Positions 1 through 5,393 of a stretch of 10,591 nucleotides of DNA are shown one piece after another. Below the pieces are notes generated by a model. The model had not been told where the DNA came from and made no database searches. It saw only the letters and a list, made by a program, of their open reading frames with translations. A program made the position numbers and the translations under genes. Position 1 is the first letter of the stretch. Every line of letters begins with the position of its first letter. The stretch comes from Baffinella frigidus (Eukaryota > Cryptophyceae > Cryptomonadales > Baffinellaceae), in the NCBI GenBank assembly GCA_026770585.1, contig MU646704.1, positions 21,590 to 32,180 of the forward strand, in the 5' to 3' direction.

Positions 1-2
1 CG

Positions 3-155
3 AAACAGGTTGTCTACACCACGGCGATGCTCACCGTGCAAAACTCACCCTACAAGGAGCCTCCTCACGCCCACCTCCGGAGTCAAGGCATCATCATTCA
101 AGAAGCACCAGACGATGAGGATGAAGATTCTGAAGAAACAGATAGTTTCCCTTAA
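3..155 (+). CDS. C-terminal part of an unidentified protein, acidic tail
   Basis: The reading frame starting at base 3 is open from the window edge to a TAA at 153-155, about 50 residues. It reads KQVVYTTAMLTVQ, then NSPYKEPPHAHLRSQG, then a run IIIQEAPDDEDEDSEETD and a final SFP. The mixed composition followed by an Asp/Glu-rich tail looks like the end of a genuine eukaryotic protein, and this frame is far more protein-like than the two others. The upstream part is outside the window. The stop codon lies inside CCCTTAAGTGGC, the tip of the family-A inverted-repeat element found at 219, 509 and 1104, so the natural C-terminus was probably replaced by element sequence. I do not recognise the protein. 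It could also be the last exon of a spliced gene, because no upstream sequence is visible to test this. Confidence 0.5.
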   Translation, partial: KQVVYTTAMLTVQNSPYKEPPHAHLRSQGIIIQEAPDDEDEDSEETDSFP

Positions 156-163
156 GTGGCAGA

Positions 164-366
164 TTATCCCTCAAGTGGCGAATGGGTCATATTTGACCCC
201 AAGCAGGTCGTAGGCCCCTATCCCTTAAGTGGCGAGTAGGCGCATACGCCCTACGGTAGGGCCCTAGGACCTGCCTAGGGCGAGTTAGGGCGATTAATCG
301 CCCGCCCGCCACTTAAGGGATATGTACCAAGGCGTGAGAAGGAGCGTATGAGGCTACTCACTCGCA
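164..366. mobile_element. Older family-A-like element split by a younger one
   Basis: The left part (164-218) begins TTATCCCTCAAGTGGCGAA and contains a GGTCATATTTGACCCC motif. The right part (about 323-366) contains GCGTATGAGGCTACTCACTCGC. Joined, the two match the order of a degenerate copy at 5618-5712 (GGTCAAATTTGACCC on the left, GCGTATGAGCCTACTCGCC on the right). The 104-bp element at 219-322 sits between them. A further stray left tip, CCCTTAAGTGGCAG, lies at 150-163. Confidence 0.55.
219..322. mobile_element. Family-A MITE, copy 1 (104 bp)
   Basis: It begins TATCCCTTAAGTGGCG and ends CGCCACTTAAGGGATA, a perfect inverted repeat of about 16 bp at the tips, including the TA target duplication. 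The interior is palindromic in feel and rich in CCTAGG and CCCTAC words (CCCTACGGTAGGGCCCTAGG). There is no coding capacity. A TA target and short inverted tips are typical of Tc1/mariner-type MITEs (Stowaway-like). This assignment is by analogy, since no transposase is present. Confidence 0.8.
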
Positions 367-368
367 GC

Positions 369-549
369 ATGTCGGCTGCAGTCCGAATAAATGCGAGTGT
401 GCTCAGAGACGTTGGGTGTTGCCACCATGGCCGCCGCAGCACGCCCGCGGAAAGCTCGGGTCAATTGCCAAGCAGGAGGGAACATTGTCAGAGAGAGACC
501 GTTATTGCTATCCCTTAAGTGGCGAGTAGGCGCACACGCCCTACGGTAG
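369..549 (+). other. Two short overlapping ORFs with a strong Kozak ATG
   Basis: An ATG at 427 sits in GCCACCATGG, a full match to the vertebrate/plant Kozak context, and opens a 40-codon frame starting MAAAARPRKARVNCQAGG that stops at 547. A second frame opens at ATG 369 (MSAAVRINASVLRDVG) and ends at a TAA at 516-518. Both frames run into the family-A element at 509-612, which supplies both stop codons. This may be the truncated 5' end of a gene cut by the insertion or simply chance. I recognise no family. Confidence 0.2.
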
Positions 550-612
550 GGCCCTAGGATCTGTCTAGGGCGAGTTAGGGTGAATATTCGCCCTATGGTC
601 ACTTGAGGGATA
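509..612. mobile_element. Family-A MITE, copy 2 (104 bp)
   Basis: It has the same tips as copy 1 (TATCCCTTAAGTGGCGAG on the left, CACTTGAGGGATA on the right) and exactly the same length. The interior is close to copy 1 (CGCCCTACGGTAGGGCCCTAGG). It interrupts a sequence related to 3501-3545, which lacks the insert and shows a single TA at 3519-3520. Confidence 0.82.
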
Positions 613-616
613 ACAC

Positions 617-660
617 GGCCGCCATGTATGCACCCCCACCGAGGCTGTGTCTCCGCAGGA
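617..660 (-). pseudogene. Remnant related to the 3541-3592 exon-derived repeat
   Basis: GGCCGCCATGTATGCA and the following GAGGCTGTGTCTCCGC align with 3527-3577 (GGCCGGCATGTATGCA and GTAGCGCGTCTCCGCC), the latter being a decayed copy of the exon-like block at 3191-3253. No frame survives here. It is a repeat fragment, useful mainly as the right flank of the interrupted target of the element at 509-612. Confidence 0.4.
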
Positions 661-689
661 CCTGGGGAGAGGTCATGTGCTCTCTACAG

Positions 690-936
690 TGTACATGTAC
701 GCGAACATTGTTGATACCAACCTGGCCACCAAGTACTCCCCCCCACGAAGGCTACAGGGGTACCTCGCTCATAAGAAAACGCCCCCCCCTAGGACCCTAC
801 AGTAGGACCATGCCTAGGGCCCTACGGTGGTCCTAGGGGGGGTGCGTTTTCTTATGAGCGAGGTACCCCTGTACATGTACGCGAACATTGTTGATACCAA
901 CCTGTCCACCAAGTACTCCCCCCCACGAAGGCTACA
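690..936. repeat. Direct repeat (67 bp, two copies) flanking a MITE
   Basis: The stretch TGTACATGTACGCGAACATT through CACGAAGGCTACA occurs at 690-756 and again at 870-936, offset exactly 180 bp, with one visible mismatch (CTGGCC versus CTGTCC). Removing the inserted family-B element leaves a tandem array with a period of about 61 bp. The GAACATTGTTGATACCAAC core also resembles the minisatellite at 3260-3525. Confidence 0.85.
753..873. mobile_element. Family-B foldback MITE, copy 1
   Basis: The tips are TACAGGGGTACCTCGCTC and GAGCGAGGTACCCCTGTA, and the inverted repeat extends through CATAAGAAAACG into a CCCCCCCCTAGG stretch. The centre reads ACCCTACAGTAGGACC then GGGCCCTACGGTGGTCC. Nearly the whole element can fold into one hairpin. 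It is flanked by TA on both sides. No coding capacity. Confidence 0.85.
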
Positions 937-982
937 TGTAGGTTCCCTAGTCGACGAAAAGTAAACTCAGTTTTTGAAGGTC

Positions 983-1103
983 TACAGGGGTGCCTCGCTC
1001 ATAAGAAACTGCACCCCCCCATAGGACCACCATCATAAGGCCTTATGCATAGACCTACTGTAGGCTCCTAGGGGGGGGCGGTTTCTTATGAGCGAGGTAC
1101 CCC
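983..1103. mobile_element. Family-B foldback MITE, copy 2
   Basis: The left tip is TACAGGGGTGCCTCGCTC and the right arm TTTCTTATGAGCGAGGTACC ends at CCCC. The interior has diverged (ATAAGGCCTTATGCATAG in the centre). The expected final GTA is missing and a family-A element begins immediately at TATCCC (1104), so the two elements abut or the second is inserted in the tip of the first. Confidence 0.8.
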
Positions 1104-1207
1104 TATCCCTTAAGTGGCCAGTAGGCTCATACGCCCTACCGTAGGGCCCTAGGACCAGCCTAGGACCTCAGGCCCCCAAATTTGGAGGCCTGGTCACTTA
1201 AGGGATA
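1104..1207. mobile_element. Family-A MITE, copy 3 (104 bp)
   Basis: It begins TATCCCTTAAGTGGCCAG and ends GGTCACTTAAGGGATA, again exactly 104 bp. The right half differs from copies 1 and 2 and carries GGCCCCCAAATTTGGAGGCC, so the family contains at least two internal variants. Confidence 0.8.
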
Positions 1208-1258
1208 GCGGCGGTACTTTCTGGCGCCTTTTCGGTGTAGAAGGTCCCGCGGCCCAGT

Positions 1259-1386
1259 CCGGGCTCTCTAGGGTCCTGGAGGTCCTTGAGGTTCTTCGAG
1301 CTCCCAACAAAGGCGAACACCGGAACGTGTTCTGCAGAAAGGCCATGCTTCCTTTCGGATCACATTCAGCCCCCAGCGCACTCAAG
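1259..1386 (-). repeat. Inverted, distant copy of the 7.8-9.3 kb repeat (subtype B)
   Basis: Read on the minus strand from 1386 it gives TGTGATCCGAAAGGAAGCAT, GGCCTTTCTGCAGAACAC, TTCCGGTGTTCGCC and TTGTTGGGAGCTCGAAGAAC. It continues into a decayed tail (CCTCAAGGACCTCCAGGACC). This matches the 3' half of the repeats at 8037-8130 and 9203-9300. It shows that the unit disperses and inserts in both orientations. The apparent ORF here is only this repeat. Confidence 0.8.
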
Positions 1387-1512
1387 CGAGACCTTTACTG
1401 ATACATGCACGACCATGCCCGCCATGCGCCCCCCACCCCCCTTCGTTAACCAGGAGCCTTACGCCTCCCCCCACCCAGCCTCCTTGCTGCTAGAATTCAA
1501 TAAATCGCCCCT

Positions 1513-1579
1513 CTATCTCCAGCAACCGCAACACCCGAGCATGCCAGCGAAGGCCCCCGCGCTGTTATCGTACGGACCG
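1513..1579 (-). pseudogene. Duplicate C-terminal exon tail (copy C)
   Basis: On the minus strand this reads PYDNSAGAFAGMLGC, then CGCWR and a TAG at 1513-1515. It matches the tail AYDNTAGAYADMLGY of the exon at 1870-1977. The sequence 3' of the exon (AT-rich ATAAAACCAA and AAAAAGG words) is duplicated with it, so this is a segment duplication of exon tail plus downstream DNA. The upstream half of the exon (the LDPSFYNY part) is absent, so it is a broken copy. Confidence 0.6.
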
Positions 1580-1657
1580 TGGCCTTTTCATGGATGTTGG
1601 TTTTATCTGATAAAAAAAGGCCACGGCTCGCCTCGAGTGGCTGCATGTACAAGACCA

Positions 1658-1774
1658 CAGGGGTACCTCGCTCATAAGAAAGCGCCTCCCCCTAGGACCC
1701 TACAGTAGGGCTACGCCTAGGGCCCTATGGTGGTCCTAGGGGGGGGGCGCTTTCTCATGAGCGAGGTACCCCTG
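1658..1774. mobile_element. Family-B foldback MITE, copy 3
   Basis: CAGGGGTACCTCGCTCATAA on the left and TCATGAGCGAGGTACCCCTG on the right, with the CCCCCTAGGACCCTACAGTA centre shared with copy 1. It interrupts the second (B) duplicate of the exon tail: on the minus strand, YDNTAGAF (about 1776-1796) runs directly into the element. The flanks here are not a clear TA pair, so the insertion was imprecise or the borders have decayed. Confidence 0.8.
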
Positions 1775-1869
1775 AAGGCCCCCGCGGTGTTATCATACGC
1801 ACCGTGGCCTTTTTCATAAATATTGGTTTTATAAAAAAGGACACGGTTCGCATCGAGTGGCTAGCAGCC

Positions 1870-1977
1870 TCAATACCCGAGCATGTCAGCGTAGGCCCCT
1901 GCGGTGTTGTCATACGCCTCGTGTTCCGTCCAGTCCTGGTAGTTGTAGAATGACGGGTCCAGCTCCTTCCCGTGCAT
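1870..1977 (-). CDS. Candidate terminal exon of an unidentified gene
   Basis: The minus-strand frame from 1977 to a TGA at 1870-1872 encodes 35 residues: MHGKELDPSFYNYQDW, then TEHEAYDNTAGAYADMLGY. Upstream, the sequence TTGTCGTGTGCAG is a good 3' splice acceptor, with a branch-point-like TTGACTAA about 25 bases before it, so the block is better read as a last exon starting in phase 0 than as a complete small gene. The composition is strongly protein-like (Asp, Tyr and Trp in a hydrophilic context). Partial duplicates of the tail lie at 1776-1796 and 1513-1579, and a decayed duplicate of the exon start lies at 2551-2574. I recognise no family. The nearest upstream exon candidate, in the same phase, is 3191-3253. 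Confidence 0.55.
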   Translation of the reverse strand: MHGKELDPSFYNYQDWTEHEAYDNTAGAYADMLGY

Positions 1978-1989
1978 CTGCACACGACA

Positions 1990-2180
1990 AGATTTTTAGT
2001 CAACTTCTGCGCACAACGCAAGGTTCGGTCAACTGTTTCCAGTCAACTGATGAATAGTTACTGCGAACAAGAACAGTTTCAGTCGACTGTTTTCAGTCAC
2101 GAGTTTTAGTCAACGCAAGTTTCGGTCAACTGTTTCCAGTCAACTGTTTTCAGTCGTGATGTTTCAGCTGACTGTTTCCC
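1990..2180. repeat. Degenerate minisatellite (CAGTCAACTGTTTT-like)
   Basis: Words such as GGTCAACTGTTTCCAGTC, AACTGTTTTCAGTC and TTTCAGTCGACTGTTTTC repeat with a 14-17 base rhythm. On the minus strand it would lie in the intron just before the candidate exon at 1870-1977. Confidence 0.7.
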
Positions 2181-2203
2181 GTCTCCCCTGCGGACCCTAC
2201 AGT

Positions 2204-2240
2204 ACAGAGGTACCTCGAACGCAAGAACCGTCGCACCCCT
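2204..2240. mobile_element. Left-half remnant of a family-B element
   Basis: TACAGAGGTACCTCGAACGC followed by AAGAACCG and GCACCCCT resembles the left arm of the family-B elements. No right arm follows. A complete copy begins eight bases later, so this is a decayed fragment next to a newer insertion. Confidence 0.5.
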
Positions 2241-2247
2241 CGGCGCC

Positions 2248-2360
2248 TACAGGGGTACCTCGCTCATAAGAAACCGCCCCCCCCACCTAGGGACCACCAT
2301 AGGGCTCTCACTCTAGGGTCCTAGGGGGGGGTGCTTTTTTGTGAGTGAGGTACCCCTGTA
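2248..2360. mobile_element. Family-B foldback MITE, copy 4
   Basis: TACAGGGGTACCTCGCTCAT on the left and GTGAGTGAGGTACCCCTGTA on the right, with TA at both outer ends. The right arm carries a few substitutions (TTTTTTGTGAGTGAGG), so the hairpin is less perfect than in copy 1. Confidence 0.82.
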
Positions 2361-2550
2361 CTGTACCCCCGGGGCAAAGTTTTGACTAAAATCGCAGGGT
2401 TTGTACCTGGAAGGAACCGATACCCCCAGCGGAATGCATACCCCTAGTGGCTATACGTCTCGAGGTAGTGAATTCACTGTAAAATCAGTGATTTTGTACC
2501 AGATTGCGGCCTGGTCAAACGACCCAGACGTATAACCCCGAGGCCAAGGA
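2361..2550. other. Stretch without a supported gene
   Basis: No convincing ORF. It contains a small inverted repeat TCACTGTAAAATCAGTGA near 2475-2492. It also holds two related words, GATACCCCCAGCGGAATGCA and CATACCCCTAGTGG. Nothing else is supported. Confidence 0.5.
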
Positions 2551-2574
2551 CGGGTCCAGGTGCGAGCCTCGTTT
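2551..2574 (-). pseudogene. Decayed duplicate of the terminal-exon start
   Basis: On the minus strand a strong pyrimidine-rich acceptor (GTGTTCTCTGTTGTTCGCAG) is followed 15 bases later by CTGGACCCGTC. The exon at 1870-1977 has its CAG acceptor exactly 15 bases before the same CTGGACCCGTC. The peptide here reads KRGSHLDPSL against MHGKELDPSF. The frame stops soon after and the YDNTAGAY tail is missing. Confidence 0.45.
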
Positions 2575-2650
2575 CTGCGAACAACAGAGAACACTTTCTT
2601 TGCGCAGAAACGCGGCACAACAGAGGCGCGGCCTTCAATGCCCAGGGTGC

Positions 2651-3180
2651 ACCCTAAACCCTAAACCCTACACCCTAATCCCAAACCCCTGACCCATAAA
2701 CCCCAACCCCCAAATACAAACTAGGCCCCGCGCGCACCCAGTTGATGTTGTGGCCCTAGGTCTCTGAGCCCCACACCCGTAGCCCCTAAACCCCAAACCC
2801 CTCAACCCCAAACAGTAAACCCTACGCCCCACACGCACCCAGTTGACGTTCTGGCTGTGTATCTTGACGCACCCTACACCCTACACCCTAACCCCTAAGC
2901 CCCACACCCTACCCCCCAAACACTGCAAATGAGCGTTCCGCTTAGGGGCTCGGGGTTTCAGGGTCCAGTTTCAGGGTTTCAGGTTTCGGGTTTCGGGACG
3001 GACCCAGTTGACGGTCTGGCCGTAGGTCTCTGAGCCTCACACCCCAAACCCCTCAACCCCAAACAGTAACCCCTACGCCCCACACGCACCCAGTTGACGT
3101 TCTGGCCGTAGGTCTCTGAGCCCCACACCCCTCACCCATAAACCCCAACCCCCTGAACCCCAAACAGTAACTCCTACGCC
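2651..3180. repeat. CCCTAAA-like DNA alternating with partial exon copies
   Basis: It starts with CCCTAAACCCTAAACCCTAC, then patches of CCCCAAACCCCTCAACCCC and CCCTACACCCTA. Between the patches, CCCAGTTGACGTTCTGGCC recurs with its CCA at 2738, 2839, 3004, 3090 and finally 3191 (spacing about 86-165). On the minus strand each block is the 3' end of the 3191-3253 exon (TYGQNVNW) followed by the GTGCG donor and G-rich intron-like DNA. A short island at 2951-2999 (GGTTTCAGGGTCCAG, TTTCGGGTTTCGGG) has the opposite, G-rich orientation. Confidence 0.75.
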
Positions 3181-3190
3181 ACGCACGCAC

Positions 3191-3253
3191 CCAGTTGACG
3201 TTCTGGCCGTAGGTCTTGACGTAGCCGTACCGCGCCTCCGTCGATTTACGCTC
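3191..3253 (-). CDS. Candidate internal exon (63 bp) of an unidentified gene
   Basis: On the minus strand the block encodes ERKSTEARYGYVKTYG then QNVNW, 21 codons. It is preceded by a pyrimidine-rich tract ending CTCTCGCGCGCGCAG, a good acceptor, and followed by GTGCGTGCG, a plausible GT donor of the GTGCGT kind common in GC-rich green algae. Both borders fall in phase 0, matching the start of the terminal exon at 1977. The 3' part is repeated four more times to the left. 5' parts are found decayed at 3541-3589 (ERKSAETRYG) and 3397-3424 (ERKSTSAL). This copy is the most complete. The function is unknown. It could be a repeat that has captured an exon rather than a working gene. Confidence 0.45.
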
Positions 3254-3256
3254 CTG

Positions 3257-3525
3257 CGCGCGCGAGAGAGAGACCATGGTTACTACCGACGTTAATTCTA
3301 ACATTGGGAGAGAGAGAGACCTTTGTTGATACCATCATTGCAAGAGGGAGGCCTTTGTTGCTACCAGCATTAGGAGTGAGAGACTTGTGTTACTTACCAA
3401 CAAGGCCGACGTCGACTTGCGCTCTTGCGAGAGAGAGAGAAAGAGACTTTTGTCATTGCCAACATTAAGAGAGAGACCTTTGTTAATACCAACATTAGGA
3501 GAGAGAGACCAGTATTGATACCAAT
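3257..3525. repeat. Minisatellite with GAGAGAGACC-TTGTTGATACC units
   Basis: About seven units of 31-40 bp, with consensus pieces AACATTAGGAGAGAGAGACC and TTTGTTGATACCAACATT. One unit carries an inserted exon-derived piece (CGACTTGCGCTCTTGCGAG, near 3410-3430). The same units occur at 481-508 and around 700-715, so this array and the left MITE cluster share an origin. On the minus strand the GA runs become the pyrimidine tracts in front of the exon copies. Confidence 0.8.
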
Positions 3526-3528
3526 ACG

Positions 3529-3589
3529 GCCGGCATGTATGCAACCCCAGGGAGGCTATGCCGTAGCGCGTCTCCGCCGACTTACGCTC
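3529..3589 (-). pseudogene. Decayed copy of the 3191-3253 exon
   Basis: The minus strand reads ERKSAETRYGI, then diverges (ASLGLHTC). The acceptor CAG in front has been replaced by CACACACCC from the neighbouring CA/GT run, and no donor is recognisable. Confidence 0.5.
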
Positions 3590-3591
3590 GG

Positions 3592-3628
<37 letters not shown>

Positions 3629-3681
3629 GAAGGGAGAGAGAGGAAGGGAGAGAGAGCGCGCGAGAGGGAGGGCGAGAGAGA
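3590..3681. repeat. Compound (GT)n-(GA)n microsatellite
   Basis: A (GT) run of about 9 units passes into (GA) and GGAAGGGAGAGA repeats up to GGCGAGAGAGACC. The purine-rich strand is plus. ORFs of the GERERERE type here are artefacts. Confidence 0.9.
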
Positions 3682-3711
3682 CCCTACACCCTTAGGTTAT
3701 GCCAGGGTTAT

Positions 3712-3787
3712 CGCAAACCTGGTGCATAGTCTCAAGGACCTGTTGCGACACGGCATCCTCAATCTACATCCCCACGAAACGCTCCCC
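3712..3787 (-). pseudogene. Decayed copy of the 4159-4239 exon
   Basis: On the minus strand this reads SPGERFVGM, an in-frame TAG, then IEDAVSQQVLETMHQV. Aligned with the intact block GFSGEKFLGMPYIEDAASQ-DVLETMNQ it keeps most residues but carries a stop where MPYIED has Pro-Tyr. The CAG|GT border after HQ is kept (CAGGTTTGCG). Confidence 0.65.
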
Positions 3788-3796
3788 GGGACTGCA

Positions 3797-3880
3797 TGAC
3801 TACTCTCCCCTCTGCAATCCACAACTGCTCTCTCTTCTGCAATCCACAAAACCTGCTCTCCCCTCTGCAACCTCTCAGGA
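3797..3880. repeat. Short minisatellite, TCTGCAATCCACAA units
   Basis: CTCTCCCCTCTGCAATCCAC, CTCTCTCTTCTGCAATCCAC and CTCTCCCCTCTGCAACCTCT follow one another with a period of about 30-35 bp. No coding potential is supported. Confidence 0.75.
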
Positions 3881-3897
3881 GGCTCTCCACACGAGAC

Positions 3898-4066
3898 TGC
3901 TAGAGGGGCCTATTTAAAACCAGGGTGCTTTAAAAAGTGGGCAATTGTGTAGTAACTTTCGTTGATTGGTCACGTTACTAGCCATTTACTGGCCAGTGAC
4001 GAAGTTGGAATACCTTATCCTGGTACAAATATCTACAACCCCACATATAAATAGGCCCCTCTAGCA
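3898..4066. mobile_element. 169-bp terminal-inverted-repeat element
   Basis: TGCTAGAGGGGCCTATTTA at the left end is the reverse complement of TAAATAGGCCCCTCTAGCA at the right end. The interior is AT-richer than its surroundings and holds no ORF. No clear target-site duplication is visible, so the superfamily is not assigned. The right arm contains TATAAATA, a good TATA-box match, but it is part of the inverted repeat and there is no gene start at the right distance. Confidence 0.7.
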
Positions 4067-4131
4067 TTCTCGAGTGGCTGGTGGAGCAGGACCTCGACCA
4101 TTTCGGCGAAGGGAGGGTTCCGGGTGACTGT

Positions 4132-4239
4132 CTAGCGTTGAGACTTGAGGGTTCGGACCTGGTTCATAGTCTCGAGGACATCTTGCGACGCCGCGTCCTC
4201 AATGTACGGCATCCCCAGGAATTTCTCCCCGGAGAACCC
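4132..4239 (-). CDS. Candidate exon (4159-4239), or terminal exon to the stop at 4132
   Basis: On the minus strand GGGTGCAG forms an acceptor and the frame then encodes GFSGEKFLGMPYIED, AASQDVLETMNQ. At 4159 the sequence CAG|GTCCGA could be a donor (weak after GT), giving an 81-bp phase-0 exon. Without splicing the frame continues VRTLKSQR to a TAG at 4132-4134. The residue mix and the conservation of this peptide in the decayed copy at 3712-3787 argue that it was selected as protein before duplication. Further broken copies follow at 4260-4640. I do not recognise the family. In a one-gene model it precedes the exon at 3191-3253. Confidence 0.45.
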   Translation of the reverse strand, partial: GFSGEKFLGMPYIEDAASQDVLETMNQVRTLKSQR

Positions 4240-4259
4240 CTGCACCCAGGGCGGGGTTA

Positions 4260-4640
4260 TCACTCGCCGTGTCAAGAGAAGTCTGCCTCAGAAACCTCGA
4301 TGTAGGTCTTTCCCGGGGGGAAAAAAACCTTGCAAACTCCTGCGCCCGTGGGCGGGGGTATCACTCGCGGTCCTCGCATCTGTTGGCCCCGCGTAAAGAA
4401 TATGCATAAAAAGGCAGTTGACTGTGCTGGTGCCAGACCGCGTCGACGTTGGGCGGTGTTTGATTGTGCTGGTGGCCTGCAGATGCGAAACGCGCTCTAT
4501 CAGGACACCCCTAGGAAAGGCTCCCCGCAGAACCCCCGCACCCGGGGCGAGATTTAGTCCCGTCACCCGATAGATCATATCTCAGATTTGGCTTGGCGGT
4601 GGAGCCACCCCTGCAACCGGGGCGAGGGTGTCACTCGTGG
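4260..4640 (-). pseudogene. Several decayed copies of the GFSGEKFLG exon
   Basis: The acceptor-side motif (minus strand GTGATACCCCCGCCC then a GCAG) recurs about every 80-200 bp: near 4248, 4345-4360, 4535-4550 and 4610-4635. After it come broken relatives of the exon: one with KTYIEVSEAD in place of MPYIEDAASQ, and one reading GFCGEPFLGVS then a stop. None keeps a full frame. They form a graded series of decay next to the most intact copy. Confidence 0.5.
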
Positions 4641-4904
4641 TCCACGCGAGGCAGCCCGTGGCCTTAGTTTAATTCAATGCTGGGTTTCACTCGGGTGCAG
4701 GTTGGTACGAGAGCTGGTCACGATGCCGCCCGATTGTCAGGCGGCACCACGCCAGATTATTGGAAGGGGTCGCCAAAAGTCAATTCCTCCTCAAGGCAAG
4801 GTTTTCAAAAGTTCACACCCGGATCCTCATACGGGTTAAAATCAAACCCCTCCTCCAATCTGGCGTGGTAACGGGGCCAATTCACGTACAACCCCTTATA
4901 AAAA
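4641..4904. other. Stretch without a supported gene
   Basis: Open frames here overlap in several phases and none has convincing composition or splice borders. A perfect 6-bp stem GCCGCC (4725-4730) and GGCGGC (4740-4745) is present, but one short hairpin is expected by chance. Nothing else is supported. Confidence 0.4.
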
Positions 4905-5393
4905 AATTTACGCGGCCAATGGACGATGCCCAAAATTCAACTGTGAGCCAAAACTGTCAACATAACGGCTCCAAGAACGGGCATACTTTGCAAACTGTGA
5001 CGCAAAAGTTTTCTGTTTCGGCGGGCCTCCCGAAGTTTTGCCCTACAGTTTTTTCAAAAAAGAAAAACGCTTTGTCATGTGTTCCTATCGATCTGTCGAC
5101 CTTTTTCTGTTGAAAAGACCCATAACCTGTGCAAAAAGATGTAAAAAGAAGAAAAAGAAGGTGGCACGGGGTTTTTCCTTTTGTGAAAACTCGATCCTGT
5201 GACATGTGTTCCTATCGATCCGTCGACCTTTTTCTCTTGAAAAGATCCATAACCTAACAAAAGAAGGTGGCACGGGGTTTTTCCTTAATTTGGGACAGAA
5301 AAAAACTAACACCCCGAAGTGTTTAGATGGACGCAGCATAGTTTTCGGCCACAGTTGAATTTTGGGCATCGTCCAATTGTGGGTTGTAAACAA
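4905..5393. mobile_element. Inverted repeat enclosing about 390 bp, possible element
   Basis: The left arm (4918-4954, GGACGATGCCCAAAATTC core) is nearly identical to the reverse complement of the right arm (5341-5377), with a perfect core of about 26 bases and weaker similarity outside (TTTAC words at 4908 and 5388). The interior contains a 127-bp direct duplication. No transposase is seen. It may be a non-autonomous DNA element or an inverted duplication of a dispersed repeat. Confidence 0.55.
5076..5285. repeat. Tandem duplication, 127-bp period
   Basis: CATGTGTTCCTATCGATC then GTCGACCTTTTTCT, AAAAGA, CCATAACCT and GAAGGTGGCACGGGG occur at 5076-5180 and again at 5203-5285. The second copy lacks about 20 bases of the A-rich middle. 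Overlapping minus-strand ORFs here read the same repeat twice and are not supported as genes. Confidence 0.85.

Noticed and set aside
3053-3304. 83-residue minus-strand ORF as a whole gene
   Set aside because: Only the 63-bp block at 3191-3253 is protein-like; the remainder translates GTGCG donor and telomere-like DNA.
4725-4745. GCCGCC...GGCGGC hairpin as a terminator
   Set aside because: No T-run follows and the context is eukaryotic; a single 6-bp stem is expected by chance.
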